Assembly (NCBI GenBank): GCA_934098295.1
Contig: CAKONV010000004.1
Coordinates: 62,001 to 126,000, forward strand
Origin: an uncultured Bacilli bacterium
GTDB lineage: Bacteria; Bacillota_I; Bacilli_A; ML615J-28; CAG-313
Length of the DNA stretch: 64,000 nucleotides
Direction of reading: 5' to 3'
In this document: positions 45,075 to 54,317 of the stretch, piece by piece
How the letters are laid out: each line of letters begins with the position of its first letter
Position numbering within the stretch: the first letter of the stretch is position 1
Program-made: the position numbers and the translations under genes
The notes under the pieces: generated by a model
What the model saw: the letters and a program-made list of their open reading frames with translations, nothing else
Told to the model about the DNA's origin: nothing
Database searches by the model: none

Positions 45075-46916
45075 TTATTTATTATCGGTAATCTTATATG
45101 TAGGAACCAATTTTTCAACAAGTTCTTTCATATTGCTTACTTCATCATAAGCAGCTGTGTATAGTTCATCAAGATTTTTAAATAAATTTTCTTCATCTAA
45201 GTCAATTGGTTTAGCAATTGAAATCAATCCATTAGCGGTTTTTTCTAAGCCTTCTTCAGCCATTAAACGTTCTTCATATAGTTTTTCACCTGGACGTAAA
45301 CCCGTTATTTTTATTTCCATATTTACATTAGGTATATAACCACTTAATTTGATTAAGTTATAAGCTAAATCATAAATCCTTACAGGTTCTCCCATATCTA
45401 AAACATAAATTTCGCCACCTTTGGCGTAAGCACCAGCTTGAAGCACTAAACTAACAGCTTCTGGAATCGTCATAAAATATCTAATGATATCTTTATGCGT
45501 TACCGTAACGGGACCGCCTTCAGCCATTTGTTTTTTAAATAAGGGAATTACACTACCATTGCTTCCTAGGACATTACCAAAACGTACGGCCACAAATTCA
45601 CAAGTTGACGAATGTCTTCCAATTGTTTGAATAATCATTTCACAAATACGTTTGGAAGCACCCATAATATTTGTAGGATTAACAGCCTTATCCGTTGATA
45701 TTTGAATCATTCTCTTAGTTCCATATTTATCACAAGCTTTTGCGACATTCAATGTACCAAAAACATTATTTTTAATAGCTTCATTAGGTGATGTCTCCAT
45801 TAATGGTACATGTTTGTGAGCCGCGGCATTAAATACAATATTAGGATGGTATTTATTAAAAATATCCTCAATTTTACCATTATCGCGAACACTTGCAATA
45901 AGGGTTAATAAATTTAGATTAGGTAATTTTCTTTTTAATTCTTGCTCAATATCATAAGCATTATTTTCATAGATATCAAGAATAATTAATTGTTTAGGAT
46001 TATGCGTGGCAATTTGTCTACATAATTCACTACCAATGGATCCACCACCGCCTGTTACTAAAACCACTTGACCTTCGATATAGCCCATAATTTCGTTTAA
46101 GTTAACTTTAATTTGTTCTCTACCTAATAAATCAGTTATTTCTACATCTCTAATTTTAGAGACACTAACGGTTCCGTTTACTAATTCATAAATACCTGGT
46201 AAAATGCTTACCTTTACATTGGTTTCTTTGCAAATATTTAAGATATCACTGCGATCTTTTGATGTTGATGATGGTATTGCAACAATAACTTCATCAATTT
46301 CATATTTTTTTATCATTTCTGGTATATCTTTACGATTACCTACGACTTCAACACCATAAATATAACTTTTTAGTTTTAAAGGATCATCATCAATAATACA
46401 TATTGGTTTTTTATTTACTTTATTAGATGTTATTAGTTCTTTAATTATCATGCTACCAGCATCCCCAGCGCCAATAATCATAACTCTTTTTGAATCATCT
46501 AATTTTTTAAAATTAAGTCCATTTTTACTCATGTATCTAACTATACGATAAATACATCTTGTAAAACATGTTGACATAAAAATAAACATGGAGTTTATAA
46601 TTGTCAAACTTATGTTAAAATATGTTTTCTTAAAAAGTAAAGTAAATATTAAATTACCAATTGTTAGTATAATTACGGTAATAGTAATTTTTATAATTTC
46701 TATAACACTTGCATATCTCAAACTACTTCTATATAAGTTTAGCATAGCATATATTAAAATTATTATTAATGTTTCGGTTGGTAAATAAATGTATAAAATA
46801 TTTTTATGTTCAAATAGATTATCGCCAAGGATAAAGAATGATAATAAACATGATAAGAAAATCATTAAAATGTCTAAAAGTATGAATAAAATTTTCTTTA
46901 TATTTCCTTTTTTCAT
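45075..46916 (-). CDS. Polysaccharide nucleotide-sugar dehydratase (CapD/FlaA1/PglF type)
   Basis: This 613-residue membrane enzyme has four N-terminal transmembrane helices (about 8-130). A first Rossmann region (VMIIGAGDAGSMIIKEL) and a C-terminal SDR dehydratase with VTGGGGSIGSELCRQI follow. The catalytic STDKAVNPTNIMGASKR has the Met-x3-Lys typical of UDP-GlcNAc 4,6-dehydratases. It starts the synthesis of modified sugars for capsule or glycoprotein. It is last in an operon with the BY-kinase and Wzz-like genes. Confidence 0.92.
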   Translation of the reverse strand: MKKGNIKKILFILLDILMIFLSCLLSFFILGDNLFEHKNILYIYLPTETLIIILIYAMLNLYRSSLRYASVIEIIKITITVIILTIGNLIFTLLFKKTYFNISLTIINSMFIFMSTCFTRCIYRIVRYMSKNGLNFKKLDDSKRVMIIGAGDAGSMIIKELITSNKVNKKPICIIDDDPLKLKSYIYGVEVVGNRKDIPEMIKKYEIDEVIVAIPSSTSKDRSDILNICKETNVKVSILPGIYELVNGTVSVSKIRDVEITDLLGREQIKVNLNEIMGYIEGQVVLVTGGGGSIGSELCRQIATHNPKQLIILDIYENNAYDIEQELKRKLPNLNLLTLIASVRDNGKIEDIFNKYHPNIVFNAAAHKHVPLMETSPNEAIKNNVFGTLNVAKACDKYGTKRMIQISTDKAVNPTNIMGASKRICEMIIQTIGRHSSTCEFVAVRFGNVLGSNGSVIPLFKKQMAEGGPVTVTHKDIIRYFMTIPEAVSLVLQAGAYAKGGEIYVLDMGEPVRIYDLAYNLIKLSGYIPNVNMEIKITGLRPGEKLYEERLMAEEGLEKTANGLISIAKPIDLDEENLFKNLDELYTAAYDEVSNMKELVEKLVPTYKITDNK

Positions 46917-47027
46917 AATTTGTCTCCGTAATTAATTATTTTTTGTTTAGTTAATAAACTACTATTTGATGAAAAAAAGCGAAAACATTTTAATGTACAT
47001 AAAACTAGAATTCGCTTATCTTTTTCA

Positions 47028-47795
47028 TTATTTTAATTGGCTATCTTTACCATCATATGAATAGTAATTATAGTAATCATAATAGTAATCGGCATAATCA
47101 GCACTACGTTTTGAATCAAAGAAAGTAAATACAGCACCAATAATTGGCGTGTTAATTGATTTTAACAAGCTTAAAGCTTCATTTACCTGTTGTTTCTTAG
47201 TTGCAGCATAGGCTACCGCAAAGATAGCACCATCGGAAACTTTTGAAATATAAATATAATCTGAAGTAAGTAGGATTGGTGAACTATCTAAAATTATAAA
47301 ATCATATGTAGATTTTAGTTGTTCAATTAAATCTTGAAATTTCTTACTTTCAAAAATTACAGAACTATCAGGTGCTGAAGAACCACGATTAATTACGTCT
47401 AAATTCTTATAAGCTGTATGTTTTATCATACTTGAACGATCAGTTTTTCCTAATAGGTAATCTACTAAACCATCACTATTAATGAATCCAAAGGTACGAT
47501 GAACTTTAGGTTTCTTTAAATCTAAGTCAATAATTAATACTTTCTTATCGCTTTGAGACAAAGAAACTGCTAAGTTAATTGCAAGAGTAGTTTTAGCCTC
47601 GAAAGAAATTGAAGATACAATTTCGATAACTTTTTTATTGCCATCAAGTGAATAGAATAAAATATTATCTCTTAATCTTTTAAAAGCTTCTTTTTGTTTA
47701 GAAAACTGTTTTCCTTCATAAATTGGTGAAACACTACGACCTTGATGATTTGTATTCACATGATTTCGTTTAAATTTTTTAAAAAATTCAGTCAT
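47028..47795 (-). CDS. BY-kinase/CpsD-like tyrosine autokinase with altered P-loop
   Basis: This 255-residue cytosolic protein is of the CapB/CpsD/YwqD group. The Walker A' region VLIIDLDLKKPKVHR, Walker B FIILDSSPIL and a C-terminal tyrosine cluster (DYADYYYDYYNYYSYDG) are present. The P-loop reads SSISFEAKTTLA, without the two glycines of the usual PGEGKST, though Lys68 and the Thr pair remain. That may weaken nucleotide binding. It follows directly on the Wzz-like activator gene, its usual membrane partner, and would control chain length of capsule or exopolysaccharide. Confidence 0.88.
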   Translation of the reverse strand: MTEFFKKFKRNHVNTNHQGRSVSPIYEGKQFSKQKEAFKRLRDNILFYSLDGNKKVIEIVSSISFEAKTTLAINLAVSLSQSDKKVLIIDLDLKKPKVHRTFGFINSDGLVDYLLGKTDRSSMIKHTAYKNLDVINRGSSAPDSSVIFESKKFQDLIEQLKSTYDFIILDSSPILLTSDYIYISKVSDGAIFAVAYAATKKQQVNEALSLLKSINTPIIGAVFTFFDSKRSADYADYYYDYYNYYSYDGKDSQLK

Positions 47796-47796
47796 A

Positions 47797-48618
47797 CTAA
47801 CCTCTCATTTTTGCTTCAGTAATATTACCTTGAGCAGCATTTTTTGTGTTCTTTGTATCTGGAATAACAGCAATAATTTTTAAGCCGGTAACATCCTCAA
47901 ATTCATTTTTAGATTTATAAGTATCATCTAATAAGTACTTAACTAGGAAGAATGCGTATGAAGCAACAAGTCCTACTAAGAAACAAATTATAATAACCGT
48001 GCCTGCACCTCTAGATGCAGAAACTAATGAAGCTCTATCCATTTCTACAAATTTATTAGCTAAAACTTCATAAACGTAATCATCGGGATTAGTTTGTTGT
48101 TTTTGATTGGCAACAATTTGTGTGCTATCTAATAAAGCATTAGCAACATCGATTGAAAACTGTTCATCACCAGAAGAAACGGTAATTGTAATAATAAGTG
48201 AATCTTCTGTTGTTTTTACATTAGTTAATTTTTTGATTTGATTTGGAGTAATATTAGCATATTTTGTAGGATTAGCTTCTTTTAAAGAATCGCATGCAGT
48301 GGCTAAAACCTTTGTGTTTACAATAAAATCAGCATAAGTATTAATCAAATAAACACCAAATAAATAACTTTGATAACCTTGACTAGGTGATTGGTCATCC
48401 TTAAAAGTAGTTTGAACAATGGCAGATGAAGTAGCTTTATAAGTTGTAGCTTTGAAACAAAGTCCATATATAGCACCAATAATTGTACATGCTAAGGTAA
48501 CAATAGCTATCCATAAACTATTATTTTTAGCGATTAACCACAACTCTTTGATGTTCATTCCTGATTCTTGTTCATAAGAACCATTTTCAGTACCAGTCTG
48601 TAATTTTTCATTATCCAT
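47797..48618 (-). CDS. Wzz/CapA-type chain-length regulator and BY-kinase activator
   Basis: This 273-residue protein has two transmembrane helices (about 33-53 and 208-232) flanking an extracellular domain, the Wzz layout. The C-terminal cytosolic tail (FEDVTGLKIIAVIPDTKNTK) is the typical kinase-activating segment. The stop TAG lies one base before the BY-kinase ATG. With that kinase it should regulate polysaccharide length. Confidence 0.88.
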   Translation of the reverse strand: MDNEKLQTGTENGSYEQESGMNIKELWLIAKNNSLWIAIVTLACTIIGAIYGLCFKATTYKATSSAIVQTTFKDDQSPSQGYQSYLFGVYLINTYADFIVNTKVLATACDSLKEANPTKYANITPNQIKKLTNVKTTEDSLIITITVSSGDEQFSIDVANALLDSTQIVANQKQQTNPDDYVYEVLANKFVEMDRASLVSASRGAGTVIIICFLVGLVASYAFFLVKYLLDDTYKSKNEFEDVTGLKIIAVIPDTKNTKNAAQGNITEAKMRG

Positions 48619-48655
48619 TTTATTTTTCTCCTAAATAAATATATTTTAATTCAAA

Positions 48656-49807
48656 TTAAATTTGAATACCATATCCTTGTTTTATTAAAATGTCATTAAT
48701 AATTTGTTTTAATTTTTCTGTTTGATTTTCAACTTCTCTTGCAAGTTTTAATTGACATCTAGCACGTTCAAGATTTAGCATTGGACGATTTTTCTTATCA
48801 TCGTCTTTTAGTTTAAAATAGTTATCTCCATCAATATAATCGGTTAAAAAACGCATTCCAACTTCAAATGTCATTAGGAAAAAACCATCTACTAAATGTT
48901 TAAGTTCTTCTGGGGTTATTATTCCCTTAGATGCAGATAAATATCCACAAGTGAACGCTTTAAACAATTCAAGGTCAACAGAAACCGTGTCTAAATCTCT
49001 TTCATCTTCGGCTGCTGTTGAAGCTCCAATTCGTAAAGCATCACCATAATCATATAACAACGACCCTTTCATAACCGTATCTAAATCAATTAGACCTAAG
49101 GCTTTACCCGTAGTTTTTGAAAACATGATATTGTTTAATTTAGTATCGTTATGTGTTACTCGACGAGGAATTAAATGTTGGTTTAATAATTCAACAATAG
49201 TTCCTAACTTATCTTTACGACTATTAATATATTTTATTTCTTCTTGGCAACCTTTTACTCTATCATTTCTATCAATTTTAATAATATCTAAAAAATGATG
49301 ATATCTATATGGAGTATCATGAAAATGTGGTATTGTATCTACTAATATTCTTGTATGAAATCCTTCTAGTAATCTTTGAAAATCGCCAACTGCCTTACCT
49401 GCTTCTTCAAATATTCCTAAATCGGTTGTTTTTTCAAAAGTTTCGCCTTCGTTAATAAAACGCATACAACGCCAGTAGTTATCATCAACAATAGCCATAT
49501 TTTGACCATATCTTGTTTCAATGGTTGAAAGTGTACAAGTTCTAGGATCTTTTCCTTCATAAATTAAATTTTTACGAATGTAGTTAGTTACAAGTTCTAG
49601 ATTTTGCATTACCGCAAAAGGATTCTCAAATACATCATTATTAATACGTTGAATAATATACTCACATGTTGGAAATATTACTCTAAATGTATGATTGATA
49701 TGTCCATTACCGTGAACAACTACACCTACAATATTATCCACATTAAAATATTCTTTTAATACGGCGGTAGGGACTAAAAATTTTTCATTATTTGGATTAT
49801 CATTCAT
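48656..49807 (-). CDS. Phosphotransferase-family sugar kinase (NahK-like)
   Basis: This 383-residue APH-fold kinase has YIIQRINNDVFENPFAVMQN at the N-lobe and the catalytic RRVTHNDTKLNNIMF (HND in place of HxD). GLIDLDTVMKGSLLYDYGDA supplies the metal ligand. These match N-acetylhexosamine 1-kinase-like and mucin-desulfatase-annotated proteins. It could make sugar-1-phosphates that feed the nearby galE and capsule genes; that is inference. It is first in the capsule operon. Confidence 0.82.
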   Translation of the reverse strand: MNDNPNNEKFLVPTAVLKEYFNVDNIVGVVVHGNGHINHTFRVIFPTCEYIIQRINNDVFENPFAVMQNLELVTNYIRKNLIYEGKDPRTCTLSTIETRYGQNMAIVDDNYWRCMRFINEGETFEKTTDLGIFEEAGKAVGDFQRLLEGFHTRILVDTIPHFHDTPYRYHHFLDIIKIDRNDRVKGCQEEIKYINSRKDKLGTIVELLNQHLIPRRVTHNDTKLNNIMFSKTTGKALGLIDLDTVMKGSLLYDYGDALRIGASTAAEDERDLDTVSVDLELFKAFTCGYLSASKGIITPEELKHLVDGFFLMTFEVGMRFLTDYIDGDNYFKLKDDDKKNRPMLNLERARCQLKLAREVENQTEKLKQIINDILIKQGYGIQI

Positions 49808-49950
49808 ATTCTCAATCTTCCCTATTATAAATAATTCATACTAAATATGCACAACCAAGCATAGTACGTATATACATTTTATCATAAATTGACAAATATA
49901 GCAAGTAAAGTATCTTTTTATTGTTCAATTAGTAATCACAATAAAATAAA

Positions 49951-49983
49951 AAAAGAGGCAATTTAACAAAAATTGTCTCTTTA
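49951..49983 (-). terminator. Terminator of the folD/ThyX-like/InlB-repeat operon
   Basis: AAAGAGACAATTT pairs with AAATTGCCTCTTT (one mismatch), followed by a T-run. Confidence 0.8.
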
Positions 49984-50001
49984 AAGTAAAAATTAATTTG
50001 A

Positions 50002-50358
50002 TTATTTATCGATGTATTTTGCGTAAAGCTTAATGTTTTCATCATCAATTGGATGAGGTGTGAATTTTGATGTCAATTCCTTATCCATATACCAACCAAC
50101 AAATTCTTTATTTTCCTTTACAGGAGCATCTTTAGGAACAATTAATTGACCTCTTTTTAAATAGATAGGATCAAGTTCTTCATTTTCATCAATAATAAAA
50201 CGCACTCTTAATCTTCTAAAAAAACCGTATCTAAAAATTATATAAATCCATGGTATCATAAGTAAGGCAATAAGAATTATCATGCCTATATACCAACCTT
50301 TAGAGTAGGTTTCTTCCTGTGAAGTTTCTAAAAAATATATTAATTCTAACATTGTCAT
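50002..50358 (-). CDS. Membrane protein with an InlB-type B repeat
   Basis: This 118-residue protein has an N-terminal short segment, one transmembrane helix (about 22-45) and a C-terminal B-repeat-like domain. That domain (LKRGQLIVPKDAPVKENKEF, then VGWYMDKELTSKF) has the beta-grasp pattern of InlB/Flg_new repeats. Topology suggests the repeat may be cytosolic after the RYGFFRRLRVR stretch, which would be unusual. It lies 15 bases after the ThyX-like gene. Confidence 0.7.
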   Translation of the reverse strand: MTMLELIYFLETSQEETYSKGWYIGMIILIALLMIPWIYIIFRYGFFRRLRVRFIIDENEELDPIYLKRGQLIVPKDAPVKENKEFVGWYMDKELTSKFTPHPIDDENIKLYAKYIDK

Positions 50359-50373
50359 GAAATATTTTCTCCT

Positions 50374-50958
50374 TTATTCCAAAACTAATTCTTTAAAACT
50401 AGGTAAATCTAAGCACCAAGAGCAGAATGTGTGCCATTCACTTAATTTATGATTTTTTCTTTGGTTATACATTGTTTTTAGTTGCTGATAGTTTGTGGTC
50501 ATCGTAGCACCCAAACAAAATCCACAAGGTAGCGAGGCAATTAAAGTTCTCCACTTTTCTTTCTTTTTTGGATCATCATCAGCAATATTATTATATTCAT
50601 CAATTAGAGTTTGCATACGCTCCAAAATTATGCTATCTGTTTCTTGTACACATTGTTCTTTAACATTAAATTTTAATAGGCAATGCATCGTAGATTGACT
50701 AGATACATAATCAAACCAATGATATCTTTGAGCTTGTTTCCACCAATAAAGTGGAGCAGTAACATCACATTGAACAATTATTCCTTTTAAAAAGTTATCA
50801 TGTCCACTTCCTGATATTGCGTGTCCTAATTTAGTCGCTCTTAAAATGTCTTTTTCGTTAACATTTCCACATTTTATGACCGTACGCATAGGATTACCAG
50901 AAGCTTTAATAGCTCTATCTAAGCCATATACTTGCGTGTTTTCTATTTTAAATTGCAT
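50374..50958 (-). CDS. ThyX-like protein (divergent thymidylate synthase-like)
   Basis: This 194-residue protein resembles a family related to FAD-dependent thymidylate synthase that is frequent in clostridial genomes and phages. The region WWKQAQRYHWFDYVSSQSTM corresponds to the ThyX dUMP/FAD motif (RHRxxS in true ThyX), but Arg-His-Arg is replaced. LSEWHTFCSWCLDLPSF closes it. Its start overlaps the folD stop, and FolD makes and consumes methylene-THF, the ThyX carbon donor, which fits. Whether it makes dTMP cannot be told; the altered motif leaves doubt. Confidence 0.55.
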   Translation of the reverse strand: MQFKIENTQVYGLDRAIKASGNPMRTVIKCGNVNEKDILRATKLGHAISGSGHDNFLKGIIVQCDVTAPLYWWKQAQRYHWFDYVSSQSTMHCLLKFNVKEQCVQETDSIILERMQTLIDEYNNIADDDPKKKEKWRTLIASLPCGFCLGATMTTNYQQLKTMYNQRKNHKLSEWHTFCSWCLDLPSFKELVLE

Positions 50959-51769
50959 TGTTTTTTCCTCTTCTTTCTTTATAACATAACAAAAGGTTTT
51001 CTAACAAAGATAACCTTGTAAGAAGTCCCACACCTCCAGGAACTGGGGTTTGCAAACTAACGTTTAAGTTAGGAATGACATCACCATATAATTTACCATC
51101 AATTCGGTTAATACCAACATCAATGATATAAGCATTGGATTTTAAATAATTTTCATTTAAGAAATATTTTTTACCAACTGCTACAATAATTAAGTCGGCC
51201 ATTTTTAAAAATTTTTCTTTGTTTTCTTTGCTAGTTTTTGAATGAATAACAGTTACATTAGCACTTTTGTCTAATAAAATTTTGGCTAAAGGGCGTCCTA
51301 CAATATTGCTTCTACCGATTATTAGTGCATTTTTATCAACAAAATCATACTTTAAAAACTCCAAATAATCAATAATTCCCTTAGGTGTACAAGCTACACA
51401 AGATGACATCGGATGGAAACCATCAACATCTTTACTTGGATTAATTTTCTCTTTAACATGTTTTTCATTTATTCCCTTTGGCAAAGGAAGTTGAACTAAG
51501 ATTCCATCAATTGAATCATCATTATTATATTGTTCAATAATCTTTAATAGTTCTTCTTCTTTAGTATTAACATCTAATAATAAATGAATATACTCAGCTC
51601 CAATGGATGTTAAATCTTTTATTTTCCCTTTTACATAGGCATTAGAAGCATCATCATTATTTACTTGAATAATTAGTAGTTTAGGTTTTTTATTTAGTTG
51701 TTCAAAAACATCTTTTAAATATTGTTTTCTTATCTTTACATATTCTTTAATTTCTAATGATTTATCCAT
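50948..51769 (-). CDS. folD: Methylenetetrahydrofolate dehydrogenase/cyclohydrolase
   Basis: This 273-residue enzyme has the FolD signatures: the N-domain YVKGKIKDLTSIG with its catalytic Lys, DGILVQLPLPKGI, the KDVDGFHPMS segment, the NAD(P)-binding ALIIGRSNIVGRPLAKIL and TPVPGGVGLLTRLSLLENLL. It interconverts methylene-, methenyl- and formyl-THF in one-carbon metabolism. It overlaps the ThyX-like gene by 11 bases. Confidence 0.96.
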   Translation of the reverse strand: MDKSLEIKEYVKIRKQYLKDVFEQLNKKPKLLIIQVNNDDASNAYVKGKIKDLTSIGAEYIHLLLDVNTKEEELLKIIEQYNNDDSIDGILVQLPLPKGINEKHVKEKINPSKDVDGFHPMSSCVACTPKGIIDYLEFLKYDFVDKNALIIGRSNIVGRPLAKILLDKSANVTVIHSKTSKENKEKFLKMADLIIVAVGKKYFLNENYLKSNAYIIDVGINRIDGKLYGDVIPNLNVSLQTPVPGGVGLLTRLSLLENLLLCYKERRGKNNAI

Positions 51770-51860
51770 TTTAATTCCTCATCTTACAATTTTAATAATA
51801 AAACTATATAATCAAGGTATATACAATATCTTGAATTATATAGTTACTTTAGTTTTAATC

Positions 51861-52874
51861 TTATTCTATTCCTCTTGGGTTTTTCTTTTGATAATTCCAA
51901 GAGTCTCTACACATGTCTTCTAAATTTTTAACAGTCTTAAAACCTATTTCTTCATAAGCTTTAGTAGGATCTGAATAGCAACAAGCTAGGTCACCAGGTC
52001 TACGATCAGTAATTACATAAGGAATATTAACATTGTTAACCTTCATAAAAGTATTTACAATGTCTAAAACAGAATATCCTACTCCCGTACCTAAGTTGTA
52101 AATATCTAAGCCTTTATTTTCTTTAATTCTATTTATTGCACAAACGTGTCCATGAGCTAAATCACATACATGAATATAATCTCTAACTCCAGTTCCATCG
52201 TGAGTTGGATAATCATTGCCAAAAACATTTAAATGATCTCTAATTCCAACGGCAACTTGAGTAATATATGGCATTAAATTGTTAGGAATGCCATTAGGGT
52301 CTTCACCAATTAAACCAGATGGATGAGCTCCAATTGGGTTAAAATATCTAAGTAAAATGATGTTCCAAGAATGATCAGCAAAATAAATATCCTTTAGCAT
52401 GTCTTCAATCATTCGTTTAGTTTTTCCATAAGGATTAGTTGCTTCCTTTAATTCAAAAGTTTCTTTATAAGGAACAACATCTTGATTTCCATAAACAGTT
52501 GCTGATGAAGAAAAAATTAAATTTTTTGCATTGTGCTTTTCCATAACTCTAAATAAATTTAATGAACCCGTTAAATTATTGTGATAGTACTTTAGCGGTA
52601 ATTTTACAGATTCACCAACAGCCTTTAAACCAGCAAAATGAATAACACAATCAATTTTATTTTCTGAAAAAATACGTTCCAAAATACTTTCATCAAGGAT
52701 ATCTCCTAAATAAAATTTAGGTCTTTTACCAGTAATTTTTTCAATACGATCTAATATTTGGATTTTTGAATTTGATAAGTTATCAATGATTATAACATCA
52801 TAATTTAATTCTAACAATTCACAAACGGTATGACTACCAATAAAACCTGTTCCACCGGTTACTAATATACTCAT
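51861..52874 (-). CDS. galE: UDP-glucose 4-epimerase
   Basis: This 337-residue extended SDR enzyme has VTGGTGFIGSHTV, HFAGLKAVGESV, FSSSATVYGNQ and the catalytic YGKTKRMIED (Tyr-x3-Lys). The substrate-binding RYFNPIGAHPSGLIGEDP is the GalE signature. It interconverts UDP-Glc and UDP-Gal (or the GlcNAc forms) for sugar use and capsule synthesis. Confidence 0.95.
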   Translation of the reverse strand: MSILVTGGTGFIGSHTVCELLELNYDVIIIDNLSNSKIQILDRIEKITGKRPKFYLGDILDESILERIFSENKIDCVIHFAGLKAVGESVKLPLKYYHNNLTGSLNLFRVMEKHNAKNLIFSSSATVYGNQDVVPYKETFELKEATNPYGKTKRMIEDMLKDIYFADHSWNIILLRYFNPIGAHPSGLIGEDPNGIPNNLMPYITQVAVGIRDHLNVFGNDYPTHDGTGVRDYIHVCDLAHGHVCAINRIKENKGLDIYNLGTGVGYSVLDIVNTFMKVNNVNIPYVITDRRPGDLACCYSDPTKAYEEIGFKTVKNLEDMCRDSWNYQKKNPRGIE

Positions 52875-52946
52875 TATTTGACTCTCCTTTAGTTTCTCTT
52901 TATACCATTATTTTAACATAATTTACTAATTTGTGCTAATAATTAA

Positions 52947-54161
52947 TTAATTTTTTTTAATTTTTCCAAAAACTGGAAGTCCATTTTTAAATTTAGGCAT
53001 AATTTCCCCATTTATTAATGGTAAAGCATAATGATAATATTCTTCTTTAATATTACCTTCTTCATCAACCCAATAAATTGGAAACTTCTTCACATAATTT
53101 TTTACTTTTTCAAGTTCAACCATATGATATTCTATTTCGTAATGTAAATTATTTGTTCTTTTTATAACAACCATTTTACCAGTTGTATGTTTTAAAGCTT
53201 CCTTTACCGCAAATGAACCGCAACTAACAGCCTCTTCTAAATCAGTTTTAGAAGCAATGTGGGAAGCACATCGTTGTGGTAAACTTAATTCAATAGCTCG
53301 AACTGGTAAATCTAGGCGACTGCTAACAATTTCACATAATACTAAAGCAACACCACCTAGTTGCAAGTGTCCAAATTCATCATCAGAATTAAAACTACGA
53401 TATTTTAAAAGATATTTGCCTTCTTTATCTCTAATTCCTTCTGATACAGCTACTAATACTTTTTTCTTTTGATCATAAATTTTCTTTACTTTTTTTAAGA
53501 AATCTTCGACATTAAAAGGAATTTCACATAAATATATTAAATCAGGTCCTTCTCCATTTATTTTAGCAAGACTTGAGGAAGCGGCAAGCCAACCCGCATC
53601 ACGCCCCATTATTTCAACAATAGTTACTCTTCCTTCTTTATAGGATGAAATATCATGGTGAATTTCGGCAATAGAGGTAGCTACATATTTAGCTGCTGAA
53701 CCATAACCAGGACAGTGATCAGTTTCTACTAAATCGTTATCAATGGTCTTAGGTATACCAATAACCGAGCAATCATAACCAATATATTTAAAATATTCAT
53801 TTATTTTATAACAAGTATCCATTGAATCATTACCACCAATATAAAAGAAATAACGAATATCATATTTCTTAAATATTTCGTGTAATCGACAATAATCATA
53901 ATCATTTTCATAATAATTAGTAAGTTTATAACGAGCCGAGCCTAAAATAGCTGATGGCGTTGTTTTCCATGTTTCTAACATTTCTAAATCATCATCTTTT
54001 ATTTCAATAAAATTTTCATCAAAAATGCCGGATATGCCAAATCTAGCACCATATAATCTATCTATATTTTTATTTTTTAATCCCTCAAGAAAAACACCGA
54101 CAACAGAAGCATTAATTACGCTTGTTGGTCCTCCCGATTGGCATACTAATAATGAACCCAT
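52947..54161 (-). CDS. 6-phosphofructokinase, probably PPi-dependent
   Basis: About 404 residues, started at ATG 54159-54161 (MGSLLVCQSGGPTSV) with AGGAGA six bases upstream. It has GGNDSMDTCYKI and GIPKTIDNDLVETDHCPGYG. The Asp in GGNDS and Lys in PKTIDND are the residues that separate PPi-dependent from ATP-dependent enzymes (GGDGS, PGTIDND). It then has IVEIMGRDAGWLAASSSLA. It makes fructose-1,6-bisphosphate reversibly, saving ATP in anaerobic glycolysis. It stands alone with TGATATAAT upstream and a terminator downstream. Confidence 0.9.
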   Translation of the reverse strand: MGSLLVCQSGGPTSVINASVVGVFLEGLKNKNIDRLYGARFGISGIFDENFIEIKDDDLEMLETWKTTPSAILGSARYKLTNYYENDYDYCRLHEIFKKYDIRYFFYIGGNDSMDTCYKINEYFKYIGYDCSVIGIPKTIDNDLVETDHCPGYGSAAKYVATSIAEIHHDISSYKEGRVTIVEIMGRDAGWLAASSSLAKINGEGPDLIYLCEIPFNVEDFLKKVKKIYDQKKKVLVAVSEGIRDKEGKYLLKYRSFNSDDEFGHLQLGGVALVLCEIVSSRLDLPVRAIELSLPQRCASHIASKTDLEEAVSCGSFAVKEALKHTTGKMVVIKRTNNLHYEIEYHMVELEKVKNYVKKFPIYWVDEEGNIKEEYYHYALPLINGEIMPKFKNGLPVFGKIKKN

Positions 54162-54257
54162 ACTTCTTCTCCTATTTTGACAATATTTCACTTATTTATT
54201 ATATCAAATATAAATTGTTTTTATTTATAAAAGAAACTGAAAAACGATTTCAACAAA

Positions 54258-54309
54258 AAAAGCCTTTAGAAAATAATCTTTTAAAAGATTATTATTTCTA
54301 AAAGCTTTC
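54258..54309 (-). terminator. Terminator after the zinc-ribbon membrane gene
   Basis: AAAGCTTTTAGAAATAATAATC pairs imperfectly with its copy downstream around TTTTAAAA, and is followed by seven T. Confidence 0.78.
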
Positions 54310-54317
54310 AATTATTA

